From Pelotalea chapellei (GTDB taxonomy: Bacteria > Desulfobacterota > Desulfuromonadia > Geobacterales > Pseudopelobacteraceae), in the NCBI RefSeq assembly GCF_018531195.1, contig NZ_JAHDYS010000015.1, positions 1-64,000 of the forward strand: a stretch of 64,000 bases of DNA. The letters run 5' to 3'. Position numbers and translations under genes: made by a program. The stretch's first letter is position 1. Each line of letters starts with the position of its first letter. Shown piece by piece: positions 53,923 through 63,097 of this stretch. Under the pieces are notes generated by a model. It did not search any database. It saw nothing but the letters and a program-made list of their open reading frames with translations, and was not told the DNA's origin.

Positions 53923-55896
53923 TTAGTGATCGCTGGCTTTTGCTATTCCCAGCCCGGTTATCTGACGAACCTCAATTTCATCAAACATATCTTCAGCACG
54001 CTTATCCCTGAAAAGAAGCGCTCCCATGATGGCTGCTATCAGACCAATGGGTACTGAGACAATACCAGGATTCTTAAGCTGAAATATTGGTGCCTTGAGA
54101 CCTACCATTGAGGTGCCGCCATCATTCTTGGCAAAATCCGCCTTGGATTTATCCAGCAACTTGAGATCCTTTTCCGCCAGCACAACACCTTCAGCCTGTT
54201 TCTTCTCCAAAGTCATAACAATCTTTTTGGCATCGTCGGCTATCTTCTGCGGATAGGTCATTACCGGTGAGATCACCACCAGCCCAAGTGCAGTGATGGT
54301 TCCGACAAGAAGGCCGCTGACGACACCGGCAGTGTTGAATTTCTTCCAGAAGAGCGAAAGCATGACACAGGGAAAATTACCCGAAGCTGCAACGGCAAAC
54401 GCCAGAGCTACCAGTGCAACAACATTTTCCTTTTCGGCAGCAAGTCCCATGATAATCGCCGCAACACCGACAAACAATGAAGTTATACGTGCAACTTTAA
54501 CCTGAGTGTGCTGGTCTGCTTTTCCATCCATGATGATATTCACATACACATCGTGGGCAATTGCTGCAGATGCTGCGAGCACCAGACCTGATACAACCGC
54601 CAGGATGGTCGCAAAGGCCACTGCGCAGATGAAGGCCAGAAAAATATCACCACCGAGAGATCCTGCTCCGCCGCCAAGTTTCTGAGCCAGCAGCAGAGTT
54701 GCCATGTTGCCCCCCTTATCAACCGAACTGATCAGTTGTGGGGAGAGGTAAAGAGCTGCTCCGAACCCGATCAGGTTAATCAAAAAGAAGAATGTACTAT
54801 TGATGAACAGGGCAATGACAATTGATTTTCGAGCTTCTTTAGCACTGGGAACCGTAAAGAAACGCATCAGAATGTGAGGCAGACCTGCGGCGCCGAGTGC
54901 CCAGGCAATTCCAAGCGAGATTTGATCCAACGGATTCTTCAGGAACAGGCCGGGCTCCATGAAGCGCTGTCCGTAATCGAAGCCAGGTTTGGGCAATGCA
55001 TCTTTCATGACGTTTATACGAACATGGTCCTGAACAAGCTGATTGCCGACGATGTCAGAAAAGAAACCAACAGGGTTGAAGCCGGCTTTCTGCATGACAA
55101 GCAGGGCCAGTAGAACTGTGCCGGACATCAGCAAACCTGCTTTAATTATCTGAACCCAGGTAGTGGCTTTCATGCCGCCAAAAACAACATATCCAACCAT
55201 CAGGATGCCGACCCCGATTACAGAGACCCGATATGGAATATCCAGCAGGACCTGCATCAATTTTCCTGCACCAACCATTTGGGCTATCAGATAAAAAAGC
55301 GAAACCGTGACAGTTGAAATGGCTGCCACGGCACGTACCGGCTTTGGTGAAGCGCGGAATGAAAGGATATCTCCCAGGGTGAATTTACCAGCATTGCGGC
55401 ATGGCTCGGCAACTACCAGCAGAATGGCAATAAATGAGAACATGGGCCCTACGGCATACATAAACCCATCGATACCGTATAGCGAGATAAGACCTGACAT
55501 TCCGAGGAAAGATGCCGCTGACATATAGTCGCCTGCGATGGCCCAGCCATTTTGGAGGCCGGTGATGCCACCTCCTGCTGCGTAGAAATCTGCAGCCGTT
55601 GTGGTTTGCTTTGCAGCCCAGACGACGACGCAAAGCGTTATGCCGATGATGGCAAGAAACATGCTAATGGTTATTGCACGGTTCGGCTTCACCTTTACTT
55701 GCGGCGCAGAAGCAGCAGGCTTGGCTACGGCTGACGCAGCCCCGGTTTGTGCAGGTGCTGAGGTGGCAACAGTAGGCACCTGGGAGGATTGAGAAACTAC
55801 CGTAGCGATCGGGGCCGATTTTGACGGTTCTGCAGCAAAAACTGTGGCGGTCAGCATTAGGACAAAAAAGATTACAGATAATGTTTTAACGAACAT
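53923..55896 (-). CDS. actP: Cation/acetate-type symporter (SSS family)
   Basis: 657 residues from the ATG at 55896 (after GGGGGTGATTG). A signal-like N-terminus and an Ala/Pro-rich linker of about 60 residues come before the first core helix. The core has some 13 helices with GGGITGLQNGWAIAGDYMSAASFLG and GGMKATTWVQIIKAG, as in ActP. It should import acetate or another short organic acid with Na+ or H+. A loop of about 70 charged residues lies near the end. Second gene of an operon with DUF485. Confidence 0.85.
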   Translation of the reverse strand: MFVKTLSVIFFVLMLTATVFAAEPSKSAPIATVVSQSSQVPTVATSAPAQTGAASAVAKPAASAPQVKVKPNRAITISMFLAIIGITLCVVVWAAKQTTTAADFYAAGGGITGLQNGWAIAGDYMSAASFLGMSGLISLYGIDGFMYAVGPMFSFIAILLVVAEPCRNAGKFTLGDILSFRASPKPVRAVAAISTVTVSLFYLIAQMVGAGKLMQVLLDIPYRVSVIGVGILMVGYVVFGGMKATTWVQIIKAGLLMSGTVLLALLVMQKAGFNPVGFFSDIVGNQLVQDHVRINVMKDALPKPGFDYGQRFMEPGLFLKNPLDQISLGIAWALGAAGLPHILMRFFTVPSAKEARKSIVIALFINSTFFFLINLIGFGAALYLSPQLISSVDKGGNMATLLLAQKLGGGAGSLGGDIFLAFICAVAFATILAVVSGLVLAASAAIAHDVYVNIIMDGKADQHTQVKVARITSLFVGVAAIIMGLAAEKENVVALVALAFAVAASGNFPCVMLSLFWKKFNTAGVVSGLLVGTITALGLVVISPVMTYPQKIADDAKKIVMTLEKKQAEGVVLAEKDLKLLDKSKADFAKNDGGTSMVGLKAPIFQLKNPGIVSVPIGLIAAIMGALLFRDKRAEDMFDEIEVRQITGLGIAKASDH

Positions 55897-55906
55897 CAAT
55901 CACCCC

Positions 55907-56215
55907 CTATTGTATTTCTTTGACAAGTTCTGCCGTCAGTCGGTCAAAATCGCGGTTGGCAACTTTGGTGTAGTAGATTGCGACAAAGAAGGCCACCACA
56001 AACTGAGACAGAATGAACACGTAACCGAAGTTAATCACACCGATGATTTTGATTTTGAACAGATCCGGGAAATACCCGGAAAGGATCGGCAACAGGAAAT
56101 AATACACTGATGCTGCAATCCACCACCCAAACAGAAACACTCTTTTCCTGCGTTTTAGTTCCAGATACTTGGTGTGCTGTGCAATCGTTCCCCAGTCATA
56201 CGATTTGGCCGTCAT
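55907..56215 (-). CDS. DUF485 (YjcH-like) membrane protein
   Basis: 102 residues with two membrane helices (about 26-46 and 58-80); it contains YLELKRRKRVFLFGWWIAASVYYFLLPIL and NFGYVFILSQFVVAFFVAIYYTKVANRDFDRL, typical of the small partner of ActP-type symporters. It begins just downstream of the operator at 56445. The stop is 10 bases before actP. Confidence 0.85.
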   Translation of the reverse strand: MTAKSYDWGTIAQHTKYLELKRRKRVFLFGWWIAASVYYFLLPILSGYFPDLFKIKIIGVINFGYVFILSQFVVAFFVAIYYTKVANRDFDRLTAELVKEIQ

Positions 56216-56444
56216 AATCCACCTCTCCTTTCATGAAATCCTTCACTCAGTAAAAAACCCGCAGCCTGACATACTCTCAAACGCTGTTAAACCAAAGTCA
56301 TGAGCAAATCATATTGCTCAAAACATCAACAAAAACAATTCTGCGTATTAATGACCATCTGCTACCGTCGCGGAAAATATAAGAAATGAAGATCCATAAA
56401 TTGGCAATTTTTACTGATTGAATTGCGCCACATATAATATCTCG

Positions 56445-56460
56445 CTTACGTACATGTCAA
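56445..56460 (-). promoter_or_regulatory. Putative MerR/LiuR-type operator and promoter, site 3
   Basis: CTTACGTACATGTCAA, 14 of 16 bases as in sites 1 and 2. On the minus strand TTGACA (rev. of 56455-56460) and TTATAT (rev. of 56432-56437) are 17 bases apart, the same promoter layout as site 2. It serves the DUF485-actP operon; the divergent MerR gene begins 190 bases away. The rest of 56216-56650 holds no gene. Confidence 0.75.
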
Positions 56461-56650
56461 GCAAAAATAAAACATTGTTTATCGTTTTTTTAAACCAGTT
56501 TAGACGATGCCAGAAGCGACAACAAAAATCAGAAGCAGGGCGAAGCTATTTTCAAATGTTCAAAAAAGAAGGCAACAACCAGCATCATATGATAAGGTGC
56601 ATGATTAAGAATTGAGGATTTCAGAGTTGTTACAAGCGGAGAGAATATTT

Positions 56651-57064
56651 ATGAGCACCAACATAGACAGCGAAGAAATAATTTCGATAGGAGATCTTTC
56701 AAAGGAATTAGGAATTACAACAAGGACCCTGAGATATTGGGAAGAAGTTGGGATAATTGAAACTGTTGATCGTTCAGACGGAGCCACGCGAGGGTACACG
56801 CCATACTATGTCAGGCGAATCAAATTCATCATGAAGCTAAAAGAATTGGGATTGACCATAAAAGAGATGCAGGATTTGAATAGTGTATATGGAGAGGCCA
56901 AACAAACAGACAGGATGGTACCGCAACTGATAGATGTACTCGATTCCCATATTTCCAAGATAGATGAGAAAATTGCCCGACTGGCATCACTTAAAGCTGA
57001 TATCGCTGAATATCGTCAGAAAATGGTCAATAAATTAAACTCGAAAACAAAAGCCGACAAATAA
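56651..57064 (+). CDS. MerR-family regulator of acyl-CoA catabolism (LiuR-like)
   Basis: 137 residues from the ATG at 56651; it follows AGCGGAGAG. The N-terminal winged helix has ISIGDLSKELGITTRTLRYWEEVGII and RRIKFIMKLKELGLTIKEMQ. A coiled coil dimer helix follows; no Cys ligands of metal-sensing MerR proteins are present. The type is that of LiuR-like regulators of branched-chain acyl-CoA breakdown. The three operator-like sites nearby, one in its own upstream region, suggest it controls the operons at 25-36, 38-42 and 54-56 kb. This is inference. Confidence 0.7.
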   Translation: MSTNIDSEEIISIGDLSKELGITTRTLRYWEEVGIIETVDRSDGATRGYTPYYVRRIKFIMKLKELGLTIKEMQDLNSVYGEAKQTDRMVPQLIDVLDSHISKIDEKIARLASLKADIAEYRQKMVNKLNSKTKADK

Positions 57065-57156
57065 AAAGAAATATGATGGATTATGTTGCGTGTGGCAGCT
57101 CTATAAGATTTCGCAGGATCTAACTGTTCACTCTCGTTCATAATCAATAAATCATC

Positions 57157-57185
57157 TTGACTTGCAACGCCCTTTGGGATATTTA
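57157..57185 (+). promoter_or_regulatory. Sigma-70 promoter of tRNA-His
   Basis: TTGACT (57157-57162), 17-base spacer, TATTTA (57180-57185); transcription would start near 57192, seven bases before the tRNA. Confidence 0.6.
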
Positions 57186-57198
57186 GAAGAACTCATAC

Positions 57199-57275
57199 GG
57201 TGGCTATGGTGAAGCGGTCAACACTTACGACTGTGACTCGTACATACGTGGGTTCGAATCCCACTAGCCACCCCA
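57199..57275 (+). tRNA. tRNA-His (GTG)
   Basis: The cloverleaf is complete: acceptor GTGGCTA / TAGCCAC with the extra G(-1) at 57199 opposite C73, D arm, anticodon stem TACGA / TCGTA with anticodon GTG at 57233-57235, T arm GTGGG-TTCGAAT-CCCAC and encoded CCA (57273-57275). G(-1) is the identity mark of tRNA-His. Confidence 0.97.
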
Positions 57276-57282
57276 AAAATTC

Positions 57283-57315
57283 AAAGGCCGCGTCGACTGA
57301 CGCGGCCTTTTTTTA
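57283..57315. terminator. tRNA-His terminator
   Basis: AAAGGCCGCGTC / GACGCGGCCTTT form a 12-bp stem followed by T. It also closes the converging tatD-radical SAM gene. Confidence 0.85.
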
Positions 57316-57325
57316 TCTCTATCCC

Positions 57326-58708
57326 CTACCCGACTTCCGCATAATCGCGTACACGGAATTCGACGCCAAGTGATTGGGCAAGCTTTCTGCAGGCATCTAT
57401 ATCAATCCCCGGAACCGTCACAGCACTGGCAATAACTTCAGGAATATGTTGCCGTGCCGCTGAAATAAAATCACATACGGAATTAAACCCTGCTGCGCCA
57501 AATGGTGTGTTGCACAACTGATCATAGGTTTCTGCATCTGGAGCATTAAGGCTAATAGAAATACTGTCAATTAACCCGGCCAAGTCGGGCAATATATTAC
57601 GGCCATGGACAAGGTTGGCTTGGCCATCGGTGTTAATGCGAATTCGATACCCTCTACGCTTCAGTTCCTTAGCCACCTGCCGGACCAGGTCAAGCCGAAT
57701 GAGAGGCTCTCCGTAACCGCAGAAAACAATTTCTTCAATGCCAGATGGTTCACCCACAGCCGCCATGACCTCTTCAAATGAGGGCTCACCATCCAACAGC
57801 AAATTGTGCCCCTTTACAGTGAAATCATCGAATTTGGCACAAAAGGAGCAGCGATTGGAGCAGCGATTGGTTATGTTCAGGTAAAGGGATTCGCGTATCT
57901 TATAAGCTATCTTGGTGGATTGATCCCATAGTCGGATTCCAAAGAGATCACGAACATTCTTGGTAGTAATACGGGCGACATCATCCAGCGAAAGTCCTTT
58001 AACTTCTGCAATCCTCTCAGCGGCCAACCGCACATAGGCCGGTTCATTTCGCTTACCCCTGTGAGGCACAGGAGTAAGATACGGGCAGTCAGTTTCAACC
58101 AGCATGCGATCAATTGTGGTGGAGCGTACAACATCACGCAACATCTCATTGGCAGGATACGTAATGGTGCCTGGAATAGAAATATAGAATCCCATTTTTA
58201 TAGCCTCAGCGGCCATGGCTGCATCACCTGAAAAACAGTGCATTACCCCCCGACAGGCCCCTTCTTCACGCAAACATGCAATCACCTGTTCATGTGCATC
58301 ACGATCGTGAATAATGACCGGCATGTCCAGGTCTGCAGCCAGACGCAACATACGTCGGAACACCATTTCCTGTTCGTTACGGGGAGACCGGTCTCGATAA
58401 AAATCCAGCCCGATTTCACCTATCGCTACTACTTTTGGACTAGAAAGTGCCAGATCCCGGATTACTTCGTAACAGGCCTCCGTCACCCTCCCGGCATCAT
58501 GTGGATGGACTCCAACAGCCGCATAAAGCTGGGGATATTTTTCGGCCAATGCGACAGACTCCCGACTTGATTCTATATCAGTACCAACAACGAGCATAGC
58601 CCCCACACCTGCATCGGCAGCTCGTTGCAGCATGGCTTCAAAATCTCCCGCATAATCTCGGTAATAAATATGGGCGTGAGAATCTATTAAAACTGGTTGC
58701 TGAATCAT
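57326..58708 (-). CDS. TatD-like nuclease fused to radical SAM domain
   Basis: 460 residues in two parts. Residues 1-255 are a TatD metal-dependent deoxyribonuclease: IDSHAHIY, EIGLDFY, VIIHDRDAHE, MHCFSGD and LVETDCPYLTPVPHRGKRNEP, with all metal ligands. Residues about 265-460 are a radical SAM domain with the 4Fe-4S motif CSNRCSFC and VFCGYGEPLIRL. Separate genes of this pair occur in other bacteria; here they are one polypeptide. Substrate of the radical part is unknown. Confidence 0.85.
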   Translation of the reverse strand: MIQQPVLIDSHAHIYYRDYAGDFEAMLQRAADAGVGAMLVVGTDIESSRESVALAEKYPQLYAAVGVHPHDAGRVTEACYEVIRDLALSSPKVVAIGEIGLDFYRDRSPRNEQEMVFRRMLRLAADLDMPVIIHDRDAHEQVIACLREEGACRGVMHCFSGDAAMAAEAIKMGFYISIPGTITYPANEMLRDVVRSTTIDRMLVETDCPYLTPVPHRGKRNEPAYVRLAAERIAEVKGLSLDDVARITTKNVRDLFGIRLWDQSTKIAYKIRESLYLNITNRCSNRCSFCAKFDDFTVKGHNLLLDGEPSFEEVMAAVGEPSGIEEIVFCGYGEPLIRLDLVRQVAKELKRRGYRIRINTDGQANLVHGRNILPDLAGLIDSISISLNAPDAETYDQLCNTPFGAAGFNSVCDFISAARQHIPEVIASAVTVPGIDIDACRKLAQSLGVEFRVRDYAEVG

Positions 58709-58761
58709 AAAAACGCTTCCTTTTTGACATCTAACATCACCATATAAGGGTGTAACAATAA

Positions 58762-59958
58762 TTAGAATGACTTGGTTATTTCTCGCATTACAGAAGTGGC
58801 ATAGCTGCCCCGTGGAAGGGTGAATTGCAAATGAAGATTACTCCCGGCCTGGGAACAGAGAGTCTCACCCAGCGGTACTCTCAATGGCCGACGCTCACCT
58901 TCCACTCGTAAGCCACCACCCAGGTCGAAAGCCTGAGGGGAAAGCCCCTCCTCTTCCAGTAATTGCTCTTCCATAATTCGCACTTCTCCTGCAGGCAGCT
59001 TCATTTTTGTTCCAAACATGGGACCAGTGGCAGAGATTTCGAAATCCGCGGCTCTGACTATCTCGGCTGCAATATCTTCCACCAAAAAACATGCGCCATT
59101 GACATGCTTCCAGGCGAGATCCCCTGGAAGTAGACGATCAAGGCCATTCAGTCGCAGTTCTACAACCCTATCAAAAAGACTGGCCTGATAGGCCGACAGA
59201 TATAGTTTCCTCAAACGGGGATGGACTGCCGCAAAGGCCTTCTCCCAGCTATCCGGTCGAGATGTCAGCCGCTGAAGGACATCTCTTTCACTGCGACAGT
59301 GCCGGGGCATCTGAAGGAGTGCCTGAGAAAAATCACCCTGCGTGTAAGACACAATAGCATTTTTCCATTGCTCATCACGCACCGCTTCAGGACTTCCGAT
59401 CAACACGTCCACCGCCCCCTTCCAGTCGCGCCTCAATAGTGCGGCACCGATCAGGTGCGAATTACCTTGTGCCCCATACCGTTGATACCCAAACCAGTTG
59501 GGCACACCTCTTTTCTTCAATGTATCCATAACAGCAGAGGCGATTTCGGCCGCATCTGCTGACACATCACGGACCACTATCTCAAAGCGATTTCCTTTCA
59601 GGTGTCCCAGTTTAAGCTTATTTCCATGCCTGACGGCAGCAATGATCCGGACGCCATCAACATCACGCCCCGCTGCATCCTCAGGCTTAACACGTTGGAC
59701 AGAGAGGGTCTGCCTGGTGATACCAACGCTGTCCTTCATTCCAGCGTAGCCAATATCACGCTCCGGAACATTCAATTCCTTCGCAATCCTGCGTATTGCC
59801 TCCAGGGTAGTTATTCCCCGCTTCTCTATTGTCAGATATATATGCTCACCACTGCCACTTGGCTGGTAAGAAGGTATTTCAGTTACTACGAAATCTTCGG
59901 GTGATTCCTTTATCGAACCGCCGGTTCCGGGCAAATCACTGCTAAGGTATACGGACAT
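58762..59958 (-). CDS. truD: tRNA pseudouridine(13) synthase
   Basis: 398 residues. Key blocks are ESPEDFVVTEIPSY, GEHIYLTIEKRGITTLEAI, the catalytic Asp in GYAGMKDSVGITRQTLSV, and GVPNWFGYQRYG. It makes pseudouridine at position 13 of tRNA-Glu. Start lies directly after the TGA of trmL, so translation is coupled. Confidence 0.9.
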   Translation of the reverse strand: MSVYLSSDLPGTGGSIKESPEDFVVTEIPSYQPSGSGEHIYLTIEKRGITTLEAIRRIAKELNVPERDIGYAGMKDSVGITRQTLSVQRVKPEDAAGRDVDGVRIIAAVRHGNKLKLGHLKGNRFEIVVRDVSADAAEIASAVMDTLKKRGVPNWFGYQRYGAQGNSHLIGAALLRRDWKGAVDVLIGSPEAVRDEQWKNAIVSYTQGDFSQALLQMPRHCRSERDVLQRLTSRPDSWEKAFAAVHPRLRKLYLSAYQASLFDRVVELRLNGLDRLLPGDLAWKHVNGACFLVEDIAAEIVRAADFEISATGPMFGTKMKLPAGEVRIMEEQLLEEEGLSPQAFDLGGGLRVEGERRPLRVPLGETLCSQAGSNLHLQFTLPRGSYATSVMREITKSF

Positions 59959-60432
59959 TCAGTAAATCCTTCCGGCCTTGCGAAGCGCCTCGTATAGAAC
60001 AATTCCGGCGGATGTTGAAAGATTCAGGCTCCGTACAGCATTACCCGGCATCGGTATGGTAATGGCAGTATCCGGGTTGGCTGCGATTAGCTCCGCAGGA
60101 AGCCCTTTGGTCTCTTTTCCAAATACGATAAAGTCACCTGCTTTAAAATCTGCTGCAAGATAACTCTTACCAGCCTTGGTACTGAGATAGAAGAATCGAC
60201 CATCAGGGTACGATTGCCAAACCTGATCCAGTCCCTGCCAGACCTTGACTTCGACGCTTGACCAATAGTCGAGCCCTGCGCGCTTCATCTGGCGGTCATC
60301 AATGGAAAAACCCAAAGGTTCTACCAGATGCAGAACAGTTCCGGTGGCTGCGCAAAGACGCGCAATATTACCGGTATTGGGCGGAATTTCTGGTTCCACA
60401 AGAACAATGTTAAAAGGAGACTTTGGGTTCAC
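59959..60432 (-). CDS. trmL: tRNA 2'-O-methyltransferase TrmL
   Basis: 157 residues of the SPOUT family from a GTG start after AAAGG. It has NIVLVEPEIPPNTGNIARLCAATGT, FIVFGKETKGLPAEL and the trefoil-knot AdoMet-binding end IPMPGNAVRSLNLSTSAGIVLYEALR. TrmL methylates the wobble ribose of tRNA-Leu. It is followed directly by truD. Confidence 0.9.
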   Translation of the reverse strand: MNPKSPFNIVLVEPEIPPNTGNIARLCAATGTVLHLVEPLGFSIDDRQMKRAGLDYWSSVEVKVWQGLDQVWQSYPDGRFFYLSTKAGKSYLAADFKAGDFIVFGKETKGLPAELIAANPDTAITIPMPGNAVRSLNLSTSAGIVLYEALRKAGRIY

Positions 60433-60640
60433 AAATACCTTTCGCTATCCAAGTTTTAGAATATCTGTAAGGTTAATATACTCATTGGACTAAATCAACA
60501 GACTTGTTCCCCGTCGAACCCTTGTCCTATGGCCTTTACTCCGGGTCTGTATACAGCTTACATGCTTAGGCAGCTTGCATTTTTCAACCGCCGAGGCTAA
60601 TATGTCAGGCTCTTAATCCCAATTGAACCGAGGATCAGCA

Positions 60641-62266
60641 ATGAAGATTATCGTTACAGATGAAGTTTCAGCTGAAGGTCTGGCCTTACTCACCCAGGAA
60701 CCGCGTATCCAGCTGGATGTCAAACTAGGACTCAGCAAACAGCAACTGCTGGATATCATCGGCAATTACGACGCCATTATCACCCGTAGCGGCACAAATG
60801 TAGATCGCGATTTGCTGGATGCTGGAAAAAACCTCAAAATTGTTGCCCGTGCTGGCGTCGGCATTGACAATGTTGACGTTGATTATGCTAGTTCCAAGGG
60901 TGTAATCGTAGTCAATGCCCCTTTTGGCAACACCAACAGTGCCGCCGAACATACCATGGCTCTTCTGCTCTCGTTCTGCCGCAATGTAACAATAGCAAAT
61001 GCCAGTCTGAAATCCGGAGAATGGAAACGGGCACCATTTACAGGCCAAGAACTAAAAGCTAAAGTAGCCGGAGTAATAGGTCTGGGCAAGGTAGGAGGCA
61101 GGGTAGCTACTCGACTGAAAGCCTTTGAATGTGAAGTACTCGCATGCGATCCTTACATTTCTGTCAAACGGGCCCATGACTTAGGCGTCAAACTTGTATC
61201 CCATGACGAGATATATAAAAACTGTGACATCATTACTGTCCATACTCCTCTCAATGATGAAACTCGCAATATGATCGGACCGCGCGAATTCGGGCTGATG
61301 AAGACCGGAGTAGTCATCTTGAATGTGGCGCGCGGCGGTATTATAAACGAGCAGGCTCTCCTGGAGAACCTCCTGTCCGGCAAAGTGACTGGCGGTGCGG
61401 TTGATGTATGGAGCGAAGAACCTCCCAAGTCTGAGCATGTTAAGCAGCTGATTGCATGTGACCGCCTGGTGGTAACTCCCCATTTAGGAGCTAATACTTT
61501 TGAGGCACAGGTTAACGTTGCCATTGATGTCTCCCGTGAAATCATCAACTACCTTGATGACAAGCCCATGGAAAATGCGGTCAATATACCGCGCTTTGAC
61601 CTTGCTTTAATGGATCAGATGCGTCCATTCCTGAACCTGATGAGGGTCATATGCGACTTTGGTATCCAGCTTTTGGACTCCAATCCGGAAACCCTTACTT
61701 TTTCTTATGCCGGCACCATTGCCCATTATGATTGTTCCCCCCTCACTGTCTGTGGCCTTTCGGCTCTGCTCGACCGAATGGTAGATCAGGATGTCAATAT
61801 GGTTAATGCTTCACTGATCGCAGAACAGATGGGCATAGTCGTGGAAGAGACAAAATCTACTCAGGCTGGTGCTTTTTCAAATACCATTACGCTGGTTGCC
61901 GAGAGCAAGGGAACTCGTCGTTTAATCTCCGGAGCTCTTTTTGAAGGCTCTCCGCGAATCGTACGCCTACGGGACTACAACATGGAATTTGCGCCCGAAG
62001 AACATATGCTACTGATGAATTATGCTGACCGTCCCGGCATGATTGGCAAGATCGGCTCTATCATGGGAACCCATGAAATCAACATTGCTTCGATGAATTT
62101 GGGGCGCAGCGAAAAAAAGGGAGAAGCCATGGTTATTCTCGCTCTTGACTCCGCGATACCACCCAATATTCTAGACGAGATCAAGATTGCCACCGAAGCG
62201 ACGTTCATCAAGGCACTACACATGAAAATTGACACCTGCTCCCGCAATTGCGGTTGTGGGGCCTAA
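60641..62266 (+). CDS. serA: D-3-phosphoglycerate dehydrogenase
   Basis: 541 residues from the ATG at 60641, after CGAGGATCAGCA. The NAD site is GVIGLGKVGGRVATRL, and the active-site Arg/Glu/His are in NVARGGIINEQALLE and VVTPHLGANTFEAQ. An ASB domain and a C-terminal ACT domain (LMNYADRPGMIGKIGSIMG) make it the long form. It starts serine synthesis. The tail ends in IDTCSRNCGCGA, three Cys in the last nine residues, which is unusual. Confidence 0.92.
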   Translation: MKIIVTDEVSAEGLALLTQEPRIQLDVKLGLSKQQLLDIIGNYDAIITRSGTNVDRDLLDAGKNLKIVARAGVGIDNVDVDYASSKGVIVVNAPFGNTNSAAEHTMALLLSFCRNVTIANASLKSGEWKRAPFTGQELKAKVAGVIGLGKVGGRVATRLKAFECEVLACDPYISVKRAHDLGVKLVSHDEIYKNCDIITVHTPLNDETRNMIGPREFGLMKTGVVILNVARGGIINEQALLENLLSGKVTGGAVDVWSEEPPKSEHVKQLIACDRLVVTPHLGANTFEAQVNVAIDVSREIINYLDDKPMENAVNIPRFDLALMDQMRPFLNLMRVICDFGIQLLDSNPETLTFSYAGTIAHYDCSPLTVCGLSALLDRMVDQDVNMVNASLIAEQMGIVVEETKSTQAGAFSNTITLVAESKGTRRLISGALFEGSPRIVRLRDYNMEFAPEEHMLLMNYADRPGMIGKIGSIMGTHEINIASMNLGRSEKKGEAMVILALDSAIPPNILDEIKIATEATFIKALHMKIDTCSRNCGCGA

Positions 62267-62278
62267 AGGCATTATTAG

Positions 62279-63064
62279 GTGCTGCAGTTTCCTCAAATAG
62301 ATCCTGTATTTCTTCGCATTGGCCCGCTCCAGTTCCGCTGGTACGGGCTGATGTACGTCTTAAGCTTTATCTTCACCTATTTCTTTCTACGGACTGAGTC
62401 ACGCCGAAAGAAACTGCCATTGTCTACTGATGACATATCCGATCTTGTTTTTTATGGCGCCATGGGAGTCGTTCTTGGGGGCCGTCTTGGTTATATCCTC
62501 TTTTACAATTTAGGTTTTTATCTTACTCATCCTTTACGAGTTTTCGCCGTCTGGGAAGGCGGTATGTCGTTCCACGGAGGAATGCTTGGTGTTTGTGCTG
62601 CTATCTTTCTCTATGCGCGAAGGAAAAAACTATCATTTTTCTCGGTTATGGACATGGTGGCCCAGTGTGCTCCTGTAGGACTCGGACTCGGAAGGATCGG
62701 CAACTTCATCAATGCTGAGTTGTATGGCCGACAAACTGATGTCCCGTGGGGCATTGTTTTTCCAGGTACTGGCGGTGTTGCACGACATCCCTCACAACTC
62801 TACGAAGCTTTTCTGGAAGGAATCGCTCTTTTTGTTATCGTTCGGCTTGCAGCACGCAAATCAAATGTAGACGGCATCGCAAGCTGGAGTCTCATTGCAG
62901 GTTATGGTTTGTTCCGCTTCATCGTTGAGTTTTTCAGAGAACCTGACGCCCAGCTAGGTATGGTGGTTGGAATATTCTCCATGGGCCAGCTTCTTAGTTT
63001 ACCAATGTTCCTTCTGGGCAGTATCATGGTATATATTTTCTATAAACGGCATGTAATGCACTAA
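62279..63064 (+). CDS. lgt: Prolipoprotein diacylglyceryl transferase
   Basis: 261 residues from a GTG start. Seven membrane helices with the Lgt signature GRIGNFINAELYGRQTD, the essential Arg of this motif and YVLSFIFTYFFLR near the start; HGGMLGVCAA holds the conserved His. It adds diacylglycerol to lipobox Cys. The start lies 12 bases after serA. Confidence 0.9.
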   Translation: MLQFPQIDPVFLRIGPLQFRWYGLMYVLSFIFTYFFLRTESRRKKLPLSTDDISDLVFYGAMGVVLGGRLGYILFYNLGFYLTHPLRVFAVWEGGMSFHGGMLGVCAAIFLYARRKKLSFFSVMDMVAQCAPVGLGLGRIGNFINAELYGRQTDVPWGIVFPGTGGVARHPSQLYEAFLEGIALFVIVRLAARKSNVDGIASWSLIAGYGLFRFIVEFFREPDAQLGMVVGIFSMGQLLSLPMFLLGSIMVYIFYKRHVMH

Positions 63065-63097
63065 GACCAGTTACCCCAAACACAGGAGGTTTACCCA

